This document shows, piece after piece, positions 1-10,800 of a stretch of 64,000 nt of DNA (positions are counted from its first letter, which is position 1; every line of letters begins with the position of its first letter). Source of the DNA: Uranotaenia lowii (Eukaryota; Arthropoda; Insecta; Diptera; Culicidae); contig NC_073693.1 in NCBI RefSeq assembly GCF_029784155.1, positions 286,722,875-286,786,874 of the forward strand, written 5' to 3'. The notes under the pieces are model-generated. The model saw only the letters and a program-made list of their open reading frames with translations, did no database searches and was not told the DNA's origin. The position numbers and the translations under genes are program-made.

Positions 1-520
1 AAAAACACATCTAGGTTGCATATCGCCTCCACGTGTTTGAGAAACAGGCGCCTTATTGTTAAATTTTCCAGCAATCAATGAACAGTGTGCTTTGGTTACT
101 ATCCTCTTGCGACGACGTTTGCTCGCCCATGGAGACGAAAAACAAACCCCTCAAAGAAAATATGCTTGGTTGAGAAATACGCGCCAAAATATTCCTAATG
201 ATCAGTATGCTATGCCTGGGTTACTTTCCTTTTGCGACGTTGGCTTGCGACGCCTCGACCATAGAGATGAAAAACAAACCGCCCAAAGGAAAAAAAATCT
301 CAAGAAAATGGATGTCATGACTTTAATTTGTTTCGAAAAACTACAAATTTTGTATGGAAGCCCCCCCTCCCTTAAGTCGGAAGGAGTTTTGACTATTACA
401 GAAACCATCCCCGGCCTCAAAAACCCTCAGATGCCAGTTTTGACGATGATCGGTTCAGTAGTTTCCGAGTCTATAGGGAACAGACAGACAGACAAACATT
501 CATTTTTATATATATAGATT
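1..520 (+). repeat. Dispersed repeat, copy 1, with internal tandem duplication
   Basis: Positions 1-350 match, in inverted orientation, the stretch at about 10560-10800; both carry the words TGCATATCGCC, ATGAAAAACAAACCGCC and GACTTTAATTTG. Within copy 1 a block of roughly 110 bases occurs twice (about 75-170 and 195-300). The 3' end (about 485-517) is a CAGACAGACAGACAAACATT run followed by a TATATATA tail, of the kind seen at the ends of non-autonomous elements in arthropod genomes. A 153-codon open frame crosses it but shows no protein family signature, so I treat it as repeat DNA. The superfamily is not determined. Confidence 0.6.
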
Positions 521-1225
521 TATATCAATATTCTGAATTTGGCTTTATGAATCTGGATTTTCAGTTATATTTGAACGTAAATTTAAAAGCTGATTTTCTT
601 TGATCTTGATTTTATTTTTGTTGTTTGAGTTCAAGTGTTTATATTGTTAAACTCACTTGTGCTTGATAGATTGTTTATTTGATCTGATATCTGGTACGAA
701 ACTTTTTCTCGTAGTTTTGTGTATTGGTTCAGATTTTTCTCTATACTCAAATGTTTCGAAATTTTAGGTGGCATACTTTCTACCTTAATGTTAAATTTTT
801 ATATTCTTTCAAGTTTGATGATACTTTTGATTACGATCCTTTTTTCTGACTTTTGAAACTGAGAGTTAGATCTACTATTATCAAGTTAAAGTCCTATATA
901 GCTAAACTTTGGAAAAGTTCCTTTTAACCACTGAGCATAACCCAAAATAATCTGCACGTAACGGCTACGTGAAAAGCTACATAATTTTTATCCAAATGAT
1001 TTTCACGTAAATGCTATGAAAAAAATGTGTGAACGCGTCCCTATAAGAATTCGTGCTTCATGGAACTCACCCACAATTTACGTGAATTTTTAGTACTTTC
1101 TACGCCGTGTATTTGTAAAAGCTGCTAGGAATATTTTTAGTATAGGAATTAAATTAATGTTTTTTTTGTATTTTCATTTTGATTATTATGATAAGAAATA
1201 AAACCAAATTTAATTGAGAATAAAC
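521..1225. other. AT-rich intergenic stretch, no gene seen
   Basis: This stretch has no convincing coding frame. Around 935-1100 the word TTTTCACGTAAA recurs in several spacings, and an inverted relative lies near 5240-5260. This suggests decayed terminal sequence of a mobile element, but the match is too short to define one. Confidence 0.4.
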
Positions 1226-1456
1226 TTTATTTTCACACCAATTTTATCACTTTTCCTTCAATTCCTGCAGCTTGCTTGGTTTTTGGTATCCTGCATAAAT
1301 TTAAAGGTATGATTCAATAAAAAAAATATTATTGAAATAAAATATAAATCACCTTTGTTGCGTTCATATGCTCTGTTGAACACCTTTTCCGTACAGTTCA
1401 ACTAAAAACGAGCGATCGTCACCAGGTTCAACGAAAGATGAGTTGTGTCCATTGCT
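1226..1456 (-). other. Possible minus-strand terminal exons of an unidentified gene or gene fragment
   Basis: Read on the minus strand, a CCCCTTTTAG acceptor-like site (about 1456) is followed by about 100 bases of non-AT-rich sequence. Then come a GTGATTTAT donor-like site (about 1352), a short AT-rich interval, a TTTATGCAG acceptor-like site (about 1298), and an AATAAA signal (1226-1231 on the + strand). The arrangement resembles two small 3' exons. The possible peptides are under 40 residues and I recognise none of them. It lies downstream of the GatA pseudogene on the same strand but is not part of that protein. The order of signals could be chance. Confidence 0.2.
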
Positions 1457-2235
1457 AAAAGGGGATGAAAAACGAAAATAAATTCATGATTATCATAAGA
1501 GCAAACGCACCAATAAGTGAGTATACGCGGCCCGATTTTGCTCATTTCAGCGGACCGATTTTGGGATACACACTCTTTCGCGCCCCCGCCGATAGCATAA
1601 TTATATTTTCAAATTTAGCTTTGCACTGAGAAAACTTTTGAAGAAAATCTTAATCTTAAATTAATACGGACCGAGTAAATTTCCGGAGTCGTCAGTTTTT
1701 TTTGCTAAAATTTCGATTAAAGTTGGTCTTAAAAGGGCCTGGGGGTTGTTGGCAGTTATTCGCTGGGTTAGCTGCTATCCGTAACGTGACGTCAAAGTCT
1801 ACATTCCTGATTGAACATGTCGTACAGCAGCAGCAAGGCCAAGCAGCTTGACGACCAGCAATCGGATCCGATGACGGATGCAGCAAAAACTTCTTAGCAG
1901 GATGTTTGCTTCGCTTAGCCTCGTCATCATATCTATAGGACACCGCTTTCAACCGGTGGTGGTTGTTTTCGGCGACCGATTCAACTTTGATCCTTTCGGT
2001 AAAGCGTTGAGTTTCCCTTACGGTGTTTTTAATTCCGTGTCACCCGTTTGCTGGATTGTGATTAAAAACTTATTGAATTGTAGGACGACTTGATTTAATA
2101 AAATAAGTTCAGATAAGAGTATATTTTCGAATTAAGCTCGATTTTGCTTTCAAAACGCCGGTCACTTAAATTTCCTAACACATGGACCCGAAAAACAAAA
2201 TTCAACAAACTAAACAGTTCAACTAAAATTCAACT
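1457..2235. other. Unassigned sequence between exon-like signals and GatA pseudogene
   Basis: The stretch 1700-2060 is richer in G+C than its surroundings. It carries a 26-codon + strand frame beginning MSYSSSKAKQ at 1818, which I do not recognise. Around 1497-1560 a pattern (GAGCAAAC... GGCCCGATTTTGCTCA) resembles the pattern at about 2745-2822 in the same orientation, so the block 1.5-2.8 kb, including the GatA fragment, is bounded by weak direct repeats. No complete gene is visible. Confidence 0.3.
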
Positions 2236-2700
2236 TTATTTATTTATTATATTTCTATTTAAATCATACTTTTCTAAAAAATCTTCAACTTTTTTTTCTA
2301 TCCAACGTGCTGACTGAAATAGTTGCTGCTCCGAAAAACTGGGTCCCATTAGTTGCAAACTTATTGAGAGACCTCGTTTCGAAAGCCGAATCGGTCAGTA
2401 CTGGAATGTCACCCATATTGGTTGGTTGGATACAAAAATCCTGCACAGCGCACCGGTCTCGATTATTATTACTCCATTAAATCTTCAGCAAGCAATCGTC
2501 GGACTTGAAGGGCTTTTCGGAAATATTTCATGGAATGAGTTTTTGCGCAATAAAAAAAAAGTTTCCGCCCAAGATGCGATTTTAACAACTCCGTTGAAGC
2601 CCTCGGCTCGTGTTTTGACATACAGTTGTTCGCTTCCGTCATATCGAGTCATATTGCTGGCCACTTCGTATTGATTCGGAATCGAGTAAACAATGTCGTT
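2236..2700 (-). pseudogene. GatA: GatA pseudogene (mitochondrial Glu-tRNA(Gln) amidotransferase subunit A, C-terminal part)
   Basis: Minus-strand translation across three frames recovers the C-terminal third of the GatA/QRSL1 amidase: [11 protein letters not shown], then EGFNGVVK, then [13 protein letters not shown], then IQPTNMGDIP, then PIRLSKRGL, and [15 protein letters not shown] with a closing WIEKKVEDF before a stop at 2236-2238. These blocks are in the order seen in GatA, whose family member transamidates misacylated Glu-tRNA(Gln) in mitochondria. At least two frameshifts (near 2510 and 2390) and in-frame stops separate them. The amidase catalytic Ser-Ser-Lys region, which lies N-terminal, is absent. 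It is therefore a broken fragment. No introns interrupt the recovered part, so it may be a processed copy, but no poly(A) tract or target duplication was found. Confidence 0.82.
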
Positions 2701-2894
2701 TGTTTAATTCTGCTTAAAACGGTAGAATTTTTTCAGTGCATGTTTGCTCTCGCCCCTTTCTAGTGAGCAAATTTGGTGATTTTGTCGGTCCCGACGGCAA
2801 CGGCCCTATTTTGCTCACCTTCATACTAACCCCCGGTGCGGTATAGAAGTGATTAAACTCGTGAGCATTTTCACTTTGCTCGCGATTGCTGCGG

Positions 2895-4956
2895 ATGCCC
2901 TAAGCTAAAAACCAATCTATCCAAGATGAGTTGGAGAGAAACAAATCTAATGGGAAACAATTGTGGAAAACAATAAAAAGGTTGATGAAGTCAAATAGTA
3001 CCAAGACAGATTCAGTCACATTCAACGGAGTTGAAGTCAAAGACGAAAAAGAAATAGCAGAGAAGTTCAATGACTTCTTTATTGATAGCGTCATGGAAAT
3101 TCATAACAGCATCCCGGTAAGCTCTAATGGCTACGTGGATCAGAGTATGTACAATAGTGGAGAATTTCACACATTCGAGACAATAAGTAGTCAAGATTTT
3201 GACGAAATAGTAAACGATATGAAACCCACAGCTGGTATCGAAAATGTCTCCTTAAAAATTTTTAAGGATTCGTTGCTGGTATTAGCCAACCCGTTGAGAA
3301 ATGTTATAAACACGAGTCTGCAGTTAGGAATAATACCTAAAACGTGGAAGTGTTCTACTGTAGTTCCTATTGAAAAACAGAAAAATGCACAAGAGGCGAC
3401 GTTATATCGTCCTATAAACATGTTAGAAATTCAAGAAAAGGTGCTAGAATTAGCAGTAAAACAGCAATTCTTACGCTTTATTGAGGGTGGAGACATATTG
3501 ATTGCTGAACAGTCTGGATTCAGGAAGCAGCATTCAACTGAATCTGCAGTTAACTTGATACTTCGAAATTGGAAGATTAATATTGAAAACGGAAACTACA
3601 TAGTGGCTGTGTTTCTAGACTTCAAGAGAGCATTCGAAACTATTGATCGGTTACTACTGTTAGAAGTGTTGGTAAAAATTGGCATCAATGGTACGGTTCT
3701 GAGCTGGTTCAAAGATTATTTGGAGAATAGAATGCAACGAACAAAATATGGTTCATCTTACTCGCGATACAGAGAAAATAACCTAGGAGTTCCCCAAGGA
3801 AGTGTGTTGGGTCCTTTGTTATTTATATTGTACATCAATGACATGAAAATGTGCTTAAATCACGGCCGTCTCAAGCTATTTGCAGATGATTCCGTCTCCT
3901 ATTGGAGTGGAAATGACCTAGAACTCGTTGTACAAAAAGCAAATGCTGATTTGAAAAATATTGCAGATTTTTTGAAACACAGGAAATTATGTCTAAATCT
4001 TGATAAAACCAACTGGATGATTATTGGAAATCGCAAAATAGGAGTAAGCCCTAAATTATTAATCGATGGTTGTGAGATCGAAAGGGTTCGTCAAGTCAAA
4101 TACCTAGGAGTACAAGTCGATGAAAAATTGAATTTTATAGCTCACATAGACTACACAATCAAAAAGATTGCCGTGAAATATGGTGTACTTTGTAGAGTAA
4201 GTAGATATATGACTTTCTGGTCGAAAATAATCTACGTTAAATCTGTTATCATGCCACACTTCGACTATTGCGCCACAATTTTACTGCATGCATCTGATAC
4301 ACAAACAAAGCGCCTACAAAGAATTCAAAATAAGATCATGCGAGTAGTGATACGATGTAATCGATACACACCAAGTACATTGATGCTAGACATACTTCAA
4401 TGGTTGTCAGTGAAACAGAGAATTGCGTATAACAGTTTGATTTTTATATATAAAATGAAGAACGGAATGTTACCGGCTTACTTAATGGACGGTCTGCAGT
4501 ACGGCAACGATGTACATAGCTACAATACGAGAAGAGCCCATGATTTCAGATTACCGAATACGAGGAAGGAATTGACAAAACGATCAGTTTTCTACAACGG
4601 TCTAAAAATGTTTAACAGCCTGCCGCAAAATATCAAAGACAGTTCAAACATAAACATTTTCAAGAAACTCGCAATACAACACGTTAAACATACAATTTGA
4701 AATAATGACTAATCCTAAAAAGGATCATATGCTTGTGATGAAGATCTGGCGAAATACCAGATATAAATTTGTACGGTGATGGACATACGCGGGAGTTAGA
4801 CAAACAAGTCGTACAGAATTAGATAAAATAATGCAAACAAAATTATCCATAGGATAAACTGTCCCTCCCACTTCTAAAGAAGCGTATGGGGTGGAGGAAG
4901 GACCCAATTGGGCCTGTGGGACCATCACAAAAAAAAAAAAAAAAAAAAAAAAAAAA
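2895..4956 (+). mobile_element. 5'-truncated non-LTR retrotransposon (Jockey/CR1 group) with poly(A) tail
   Basis: The element consists of the end of the pol ORF (2931-4700), a 3' untranslated region of about 230 bases and a poly(A) run at 4929-4956, oriented +. The apurinic-type endonuclease and ORF1 are missing, so it is 5'-truncated, as is usual for target-primed insertion. No clear target-site duplication could be matched between the sequence after the tail (GCATCATTATCACTT) and the 5' flank. The left boundary near 2895 is approximate. Confidence 0.85.
2931..4700 (+). CDS. Reverse transcriptase, C-terminal part of a non-LTR retrotransposon pol protein
   Basis: This is an open frame of 589 codons with the ordered motifs of non-LTR reverse transcriptases: YRPINML (about residue 158), EQSGFRKQHST (about 193), VFLDFKRAFE with the first catalytic Asp (about 227), GVPQGSVLGPLLF (about 286), LFADDS carrying the catalytic Asp pair (about 315), and KYLGVQVD (about 392). 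A C-terminal region typical of the Jockey/CR1 supergroup follows, including HFDYC. The second catalytic motif is FADDS, where FADDT or FADDL is more usual. The frame has no stops or frameshifts, so the copy is fairly young. The endonuclease domain is missing, so it cannot be an autonomous element. The ATG at 2931 is simply the first Met in the truncated frame and need not be a native start. Confidence 0.9.
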   Translation: MERNKSNGKQLWKTIKRLMKSNSTKTDSVTFNGVEVKDEKEIAEKFNDFFIDSVMEIHNSIPVSSNGYVDQSMYNSGEFHTFETISSQDFDEIVNDMKPTAGIENVSLKIFKDSLLVLANPLRNVINTSLQLGIIPKTWKCSTVVPIEKQKNAQEATLYRPINMLEIQEKVLELAVKQQFLRFIEGGDILIAEQSGFRKQHSTESAVNLILRNWKINIENGNYIVAVFLDFKRAFETIDRLLLLEVLVKIGINGTVLSWFKDYLENRMQRTKYGSSYSRYRENNLGVPQGSVLGPLLFILYINDMKMCLNHGRLKLFADDSVSYWSGNDLELVVQKANADLKNIADFLKHRKLCLNLDKTNWMIIGNRKIGVSPKLLIDGCEIERVRQVKYLGVQVDEKLNFIAHIDYTIKKIAVKYGVLCRVSRYMTFWSKIIYVKSVIMPHFDYCATILLHASDTQTKRLQRIQNKIMRVVIRCNRYTPSTLMLDILQWLSVKQRIAYNSLIFIYKMKNGMLPAYLMDGLQYGNDVHSYNTRRAHDFRLPNTRKELTKRSVFYNGLKMFNSLPQNIKDSSNINIFKKLAIQHVKHTI

Positions 4957-6427
4957 GCATCATTATCACTTACCAAAAAGACAAAGCTGAATCAACAGTT
5001 TCATTAGACACAAAAATTTTACAACAGCTAACGAAATCAGTTGGCTGACAATTTCCTTTTCTAATAAGAATTTGCAACCACACGCTTAAGACAAACGCAC
5101 AAAACGGATTTAAATCATTCACTTAGACTTTACGTGAAATTCATGCAACAATTATGTGGAAGTAAAGTCGTTACTACCAGGGCTTCCGTTACACACTGTG
5201 TTTACTAAAAACACACATAGAATCGATATTATGCAGCAAAATCATAGTTTACGTGAAAAATCCCATAGAAAAAATTAATTTATTCTTTAGGGTAAACCAA
5301 ATTTCAGGCTGATAGTTAAGCGGTGTGGATTTGTATAAGATGCATATAAACAAACAAACAAACAAACAAACCAACAAACATATGTAGTCCAACTTATCTT
5401 TATATATTAGATTATTTTGGGAAGAATGACAGCTTGCTGTTAAATTCATTGAAAAAAAAAAAGATTAGAAGATTCGAGATAAGTCAAATCTGGCCAGATA
5501 TTGTTAAAACTTCTCGGATTTTGCCCGGGTTAATTCAGATTATTAGCTAGAACACATAAAATACTGAAATTCCCCTTTTAAAGTTTATACATTTTGTGTT
5601 CTAAAACGATGTTTAAACAATTTTAAAATGAACATAAACTTCTGATGAACCCTTAGATACTATTTTAACACTGCTGATGTAATTCAATGAATATTTTGAA
5701 TTTCAAGTAATTTTCTTTATTTTTTCTCATCCTATGCTTTAGAATTATGCGTAAATTTTGTTAAAACTTTTTTACAGATTTTTCAAAAAATCGTCCCAAA
5801 TTGCCCGATACGTGAGGTGGTAAGTGTGGTATGCTTAAGGTTTAAGATCATCGTACTTGTTAACAACTATTTTGAGGATATCTTCTCGAATTTGATATTC
5901 ATCTAATTCGATATCAAAACAGTGATTTCAAATTGCTTGGCACCTGTTTCGACATGTTTTATCCCAGATTTCACAGGAACTTGATCAATTTGATGATAGA
6001 CGTCCTAGAAGCGACAAACCATCTGATGTCTTTTCAATTATTGGTGATATTTTAAAATCAGAGAGACCCCTACTTGAAAAAGATCTTGTAATACATCATC
6101 ATTACATCATAATCGCTATTATATTTTTATTGAAACCAGTAGAATGTTTAACCGAATATTCGGCTTAATATTCGATTGGTCGAATAGTTGAAAAGGTCAA
6201 TAATAAATTCGGTATTCGACCGTTGGCCCAATACTACTGTTTGGTACATCTCAAGTACAAAACATGTTAACATTTGTCAATCCGCTGCAGTGGTTATGAT
6301 GATTTCTTAACAGTTTTAATGAAGTGATGAACTCCTCTTTTAATTGAAATTTTTTCTTTCTATTTAAGAAATCTTAGCAAAACACCCAAGGAAGTCCGGC
6401 GAAAGCTCAGCACGAGCTTATGATCAT
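4957..6427. other. AT-rich intergenic stretch with simple repeat
   Basis: No gene is visible. A short (AAAC)n microsatellite lies at about 5349-5376. Around 6140-6240 the word ATTCG recurs in both orientations (TATTCGGCTTAATATTCG, GGTATTCGACC), suggesting remains of a small inverted-repeat element whose ends I could not define. Confidence 0.4.
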
Positions 6428-7205
6428 TTGAAGCATTTTTCTTCCACCAGCTCAAATGCGTTCATTCTAAGTACCTACAGGGGGATTGTTTACGATTATT
6501 CACACCGGAGTTGGCTTTCAACATTGCATTTTATGGAAATGTGCACGCCGCTGAGCTGTTGCGAGCGCGCTAAAACGTTACTTTGGCTTGGTAATGAAAT
6601 GAAAATAACGATACATCTTTGGCCGGGGTTCTGTTGGGTCCGGGATTCAAGTGGCGGATTCTTCCCCGGCAGCTCAAAAGTGAGACGCGATGTTCCTCTC
6701 GAATTAGACAAGAGCAATCCTTTATGGGATTCGTTGTTTGGTGCGGGTGCTATTTCACGGGATTATTACGTTCAAACGTCGTTGCCGGGCAGGCAATAAG
6801 GTTCGATTTTGCGGGGTCTCTCTTAGCCCGGCAATTGAATTGCACAAACCCGGTGAAATAGAATCAAAGAAAGGCCCCCCCCGTGACTCGGTCGGTGCTC
6901 TATACCTACTCTTTATTAGAAACGCACCTACGATAACTGATGTAGGTAAGACTTCGACTGGCAACAAGACGCGCCATCGACAGTACCTTTGGGGGCCTAT
7001 TTGAGTAGCACACGTTTTTCCAAAGATCAGGAAGAATGTAAATTAAGTGGCTTTCGGCCTGAATACAAGTAATGTACGGTATTAGGAACAGATTTCTTTG
7101 AACCGAACGAACCATCGACTGCACTTGACAAGACAAGGTGCTGCTGCTGGTCGTTTTGTTAAGACAGTCCTCGAAAGAAACCCCTCCCTTTCTTGAAAGC
7201 ATGTA
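6428..7205. other. Island of richer base composition, no gene recognised
   Basis: This block is clearly less AT-rich than the flanking DNA and has open frames of 60-123 codons in several overlapping frames of both strands. That pattern is expected of GC-richer noncoding DNA rather than of one gene. No domain, signal peptide or family motif is recognisable. It may be unique ancestral sequence, a regulatory element or an eroded exon. Confidence 0.35.
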
Positions 7206-10200
7206 CCTAGTTGAAAACTCTATTGGTTTTTGTAGCCTTGCACTAGAGATTTACCACAGCAATTGAGATTCAGCAGGAGATAAAATACAGTGTTCATTCA
7301 TAAATATATTAACGAAAGATTAGAAACGCACCCAGTGTGGTACGGCACCTAATTTACTGGGACGGACATTCGCACTGTTTAAGATAAGCTCCGAATAAAC
7401 ATTCCAGGTTATGAAGAAATAATCTCTAATTATCGGAAAATCTGATGAGGGACTTTCAGTACCGTTCATAATTGTATAGAAATGGGTAGCACATGCACTG
7501 TCACTTCGACTCGGAACTTCCAGCACTTTTCATTCAGATGATATTTTTTTTTATTGAATTTTCTGCATGAGATAGATCAATAATCAAACCATGGCCGTAG
7601 GAACGCGGTTAGCCCCCCTAGGGATTCTAAAAATCCAAGCGAAATGTTTTTCTCCAAACTCAAAATTTCAAATTCTTAATCAAATTTTGATAAACGACTA
7701 AAATGAGACAAGAGTAGAATCTAGACTCAGAGCTAAATCCAAAACCTCGGAATCACATTCGAAGTCCACAATTCTACAAAAAATTTTCAAAAAACTTCTG
7801 ACATTTTTTTTATTCTAATTCCCGAATTTCGAATTTCATTAAGTTAAGACTTGGCTTGCCAGCTTGCCCAGATGTTGCCCGATTTTGTTCATTTTATTTG
7901 CAAAATCATACGAAAATTTGAATTGATTCATTTGTAATATATGTAGCTCAGTATTCGATTTCCAAATTTTTTGAGCAAATTTCATCAAAATCAACGATTT
8001 TTTAGAAACTTTAAATATGATTTAAAATTGCTGAAGTGTTTTGATAAAAAAAACAGGTTTTTAAGTGCTTTTCTTCACGATTTTTGTTAAATTATTTTGA
8101 TATTTGCGGATTTTGAGAAAAATAACCCGAAATTGCACGGCACTGATATAAGCGGACAAATATTTGATAAGCTTAGGTTAGAATAATTCTGGTTTATGTG
8201 GATCCAAATTTGCTTTTAACATTAAAATTCAATGTCTGTGATCAGATTTCGGATTCTTTATTCAGTTTTTTTTTATATGAAAATCCAGTTTGGATCATCA
8301 TTGGGAAAAAAACCTTATTCGAATTTTTGTTTTACATTTGAAATTGAAACCTCAACTATATATTGAATTTCAAATAAATAACTGAAAAAAGAATTCATAT
8401 TGAAAAACGAAAATTCATAATTAAAACAAAATATTTCTGGTTGAGGGTTTCATAATTAAATTTCGATTGTTGGTTCATAATTAAAAGAAATTATTATCTG
8501 GAACTTAGATTAAAAATTCGTAGTCGGATTCGGAATTCAGATTTAGAACTCAGGTTCAAAAGGCAGGACTCAGATCCGGAATGCAAATAGAAAATTCAGA
8601 TTCAAGTTAAGCTCGAAGTTTAGATTTATAAACAAGATAAACATATCAATGTGAGAATTTCATTTAGGATTCTAATTGCAGGAGATTGCAGTTTCATAGT
8701 TTTAATCCTAGATTAAAAATTTTAATTTCATATTTATTCAGAGTCAGTTTGGAAACACAAATTAGCAGAATCCACAAATATATAAAAAAAAATTGGATTC
8801 ATTTTGGAGAAATCGGTCTTTGACAAACATATATTATAATTTAAAAATATATTCGCAGGATTCTAATTATAAAAATTATTGATAAATTTTTATTGGCCAA
8901 AGAACTTGTATTTTATCTTCAAACGAAAATTGAGCTGTAAATATGTTTTATTGGTTTTCATATTGCAAATTAAAGACATACACCGTCTTAGCCGATTGAT
9001 GCTTTACACACTGAATAAACTATAAAAAACTGCTTAATTATTCAAAAATGAAGTATCTAACTAAAATTTCTAATTTTTATCGAGTTTACAAGAGTAGACA
9101 ATGAATCTGATTCGAGTCGCAAGCAAAATCTGTAACTTTTATTTCTAAATATTTTGTGGTTGAGAATTTGCTAATTTAAGTTGATACGAAAACTTTTTTC
9201 CGATATAAACCCTTGAAAATCCAATATTTTTTATTTGGATTTGTATAAACGTAAATTATTTAATTTATTATTTATCAATATTTATTATTTGGATTTGATT
9301 CTTAGACGTAATTTTGAAAGTTTGGATTAGAAATAAATATAATCGCGTTTATCAATATTTCTCGATTATTTTTTCTGTTAAGGGGAATACGGCATGTTTC
9401 ATATTTAAAAAACCAGTACTGGACTTCACTGAACGTGAAACATGGTTGCAGAACTTCATTAGACTACTTAAAATTTAATCTTAAAATCGATTTCGTCTTT
9501 GTTTAGAATTCGATGCTTCGAGGTAACATTGATCAGGCTCTATTTTGACGGTTTTAACGAGTTTTCTTGATAATGAAGGATAAAAAAAACACCTTCATAA
9601 TATTTACAAATGCTCGTAATTGATAAACTACGGCAGTTCGTGTGTTAAGGTCGAACGACAATTAAAATCGAAAGACGGACAGTGATGCTGCATAAATTAA
9701 GGGGCTTAATTTTTTAACCTACCAATAAAATTTTAACGACAAACAAATAATATGCCTTCATTCAGTTCGGTAGATCCTCGAACTATTTCCCTTTAAATTT
9801 TTCCTTCAAACTTTGCCATTTGGTAGGGTTCTAGCCTTTTGTCCTAGACTGGCTTTCTCTTGGAAAGCGTCCCTTTTTTTAAATATCGAAAATTTACCTC
9901 AAAATACAACATGTAGTTACACCAAAACTATAAATTTACTAAGGAAAACTGTCACATAAATTAACCTTCTGCTTCTTAACGATTTCATCAGGAAGGGTGT
10001 TAGTTTATGAGACTTAGAAAAAATAGATATTTCAAGATTTTGAAATAACATTTTTACTTACATTTGGAATTTTAAAAAACAAACCAAGTATTTCCAAATT
10101 TCTAACTCAACATGTAGGTTTTTAAACTTAGAAAAGTTTTATGATATTTTAACTTTAGACTTAAATAGTTATTGATGATTATGTGGAAAAATTTCATGTT

Positions 10201-10384
10201 GATCAAAGCTACCCCGGTGATCAATGTTACCACGGTTTACGGTACATAATTCAGAGATGAATAATTGTACAGAATCTAAACATTTTTAATACTCTTTAGT
10301 ATGACTTGTTCAAGCAAACTGATATGAAATTTTTGTTTAAACGAAACCCCACCCACCCATGAGCCTGTTCTTCCTATGGCCCTG
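7206..10384. other. AT-rich intergenic DNA with degenerate ATTCAGA-type words
   Basis: No gene is visible. Many stretches (for example about 8520-8620) read as loose variants of GATTCAGAATTCAG, the unit of the minisatellite at 23.6-25.7 kb, heavily mutated. This suggests old, eroded tandem-repeat DNA, but similarity by AT-rich composition alone cannot be excluded. Confidence 0.35.
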
Positions 10385-10800
10385 TATCTATTATATAAAA
10401 TTCTCTTGTAACGGTGTTTGTAGTACTACTCCTCCGAAATTACCCGAACGATACGAGTGAAATTATTTTTAGAATATTCTGTGGGCATGCGAATCGGTTT
10501 ATATTGAATAAAAATAACAAAAAGTGGCATCAATTGTCCGTAATAATTGAATTTGTAGTTTTTTGAATCAAATTAAAGTCATGGCCTTCAATTTTTTCGA
10601 GATTTTCTTTCCATTGGGCGCCGGGCGGGCGGTTTGTTTTTCATCTCCATGGTTGAGGCGTCGCCAGCAAACGTCGAGAAAGGATAGCAACCAAGGCATA
10701 GCATACTGATTAGTTGAAATATTTGGGCGCGCATTTCTAAACCAAGCATAATTTCAATGCATGTGGTGGCGATATGCAGCCTTCATGTGTTTTTATCTAC
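10385..10800 (-). repeat. Dispersed repeat, copy 2 (inverted relative to copy 1)
   Basis: Positions 10560-10800 read on the minus strand match copy 1 at the left end of the window through the same ordered words. The start on the + strand (about 10385-10450, TATATAAAATTCTCTTGTAA then ACTCCTCCGAAA) is a motif often seen at one end of non-autonomous elements in insects. The two copies differ at their ends, so they are related elements and not one element's two termini. Superfamily uncertain. Confidence 0.55.

Noticed and set aside
1818..1898. Start of a host gene (MSYSSSKAKQ...)
   Set aside because: Only 26 codons before a stop, with no convincing donor site and no recognised family.
6428..6861. 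Protein gene in overlapping frames of 80-123 codons
   Set aside because: Several frames are open at once in a GC-richer block, none has a family motif, and there is no splice or promoter support.
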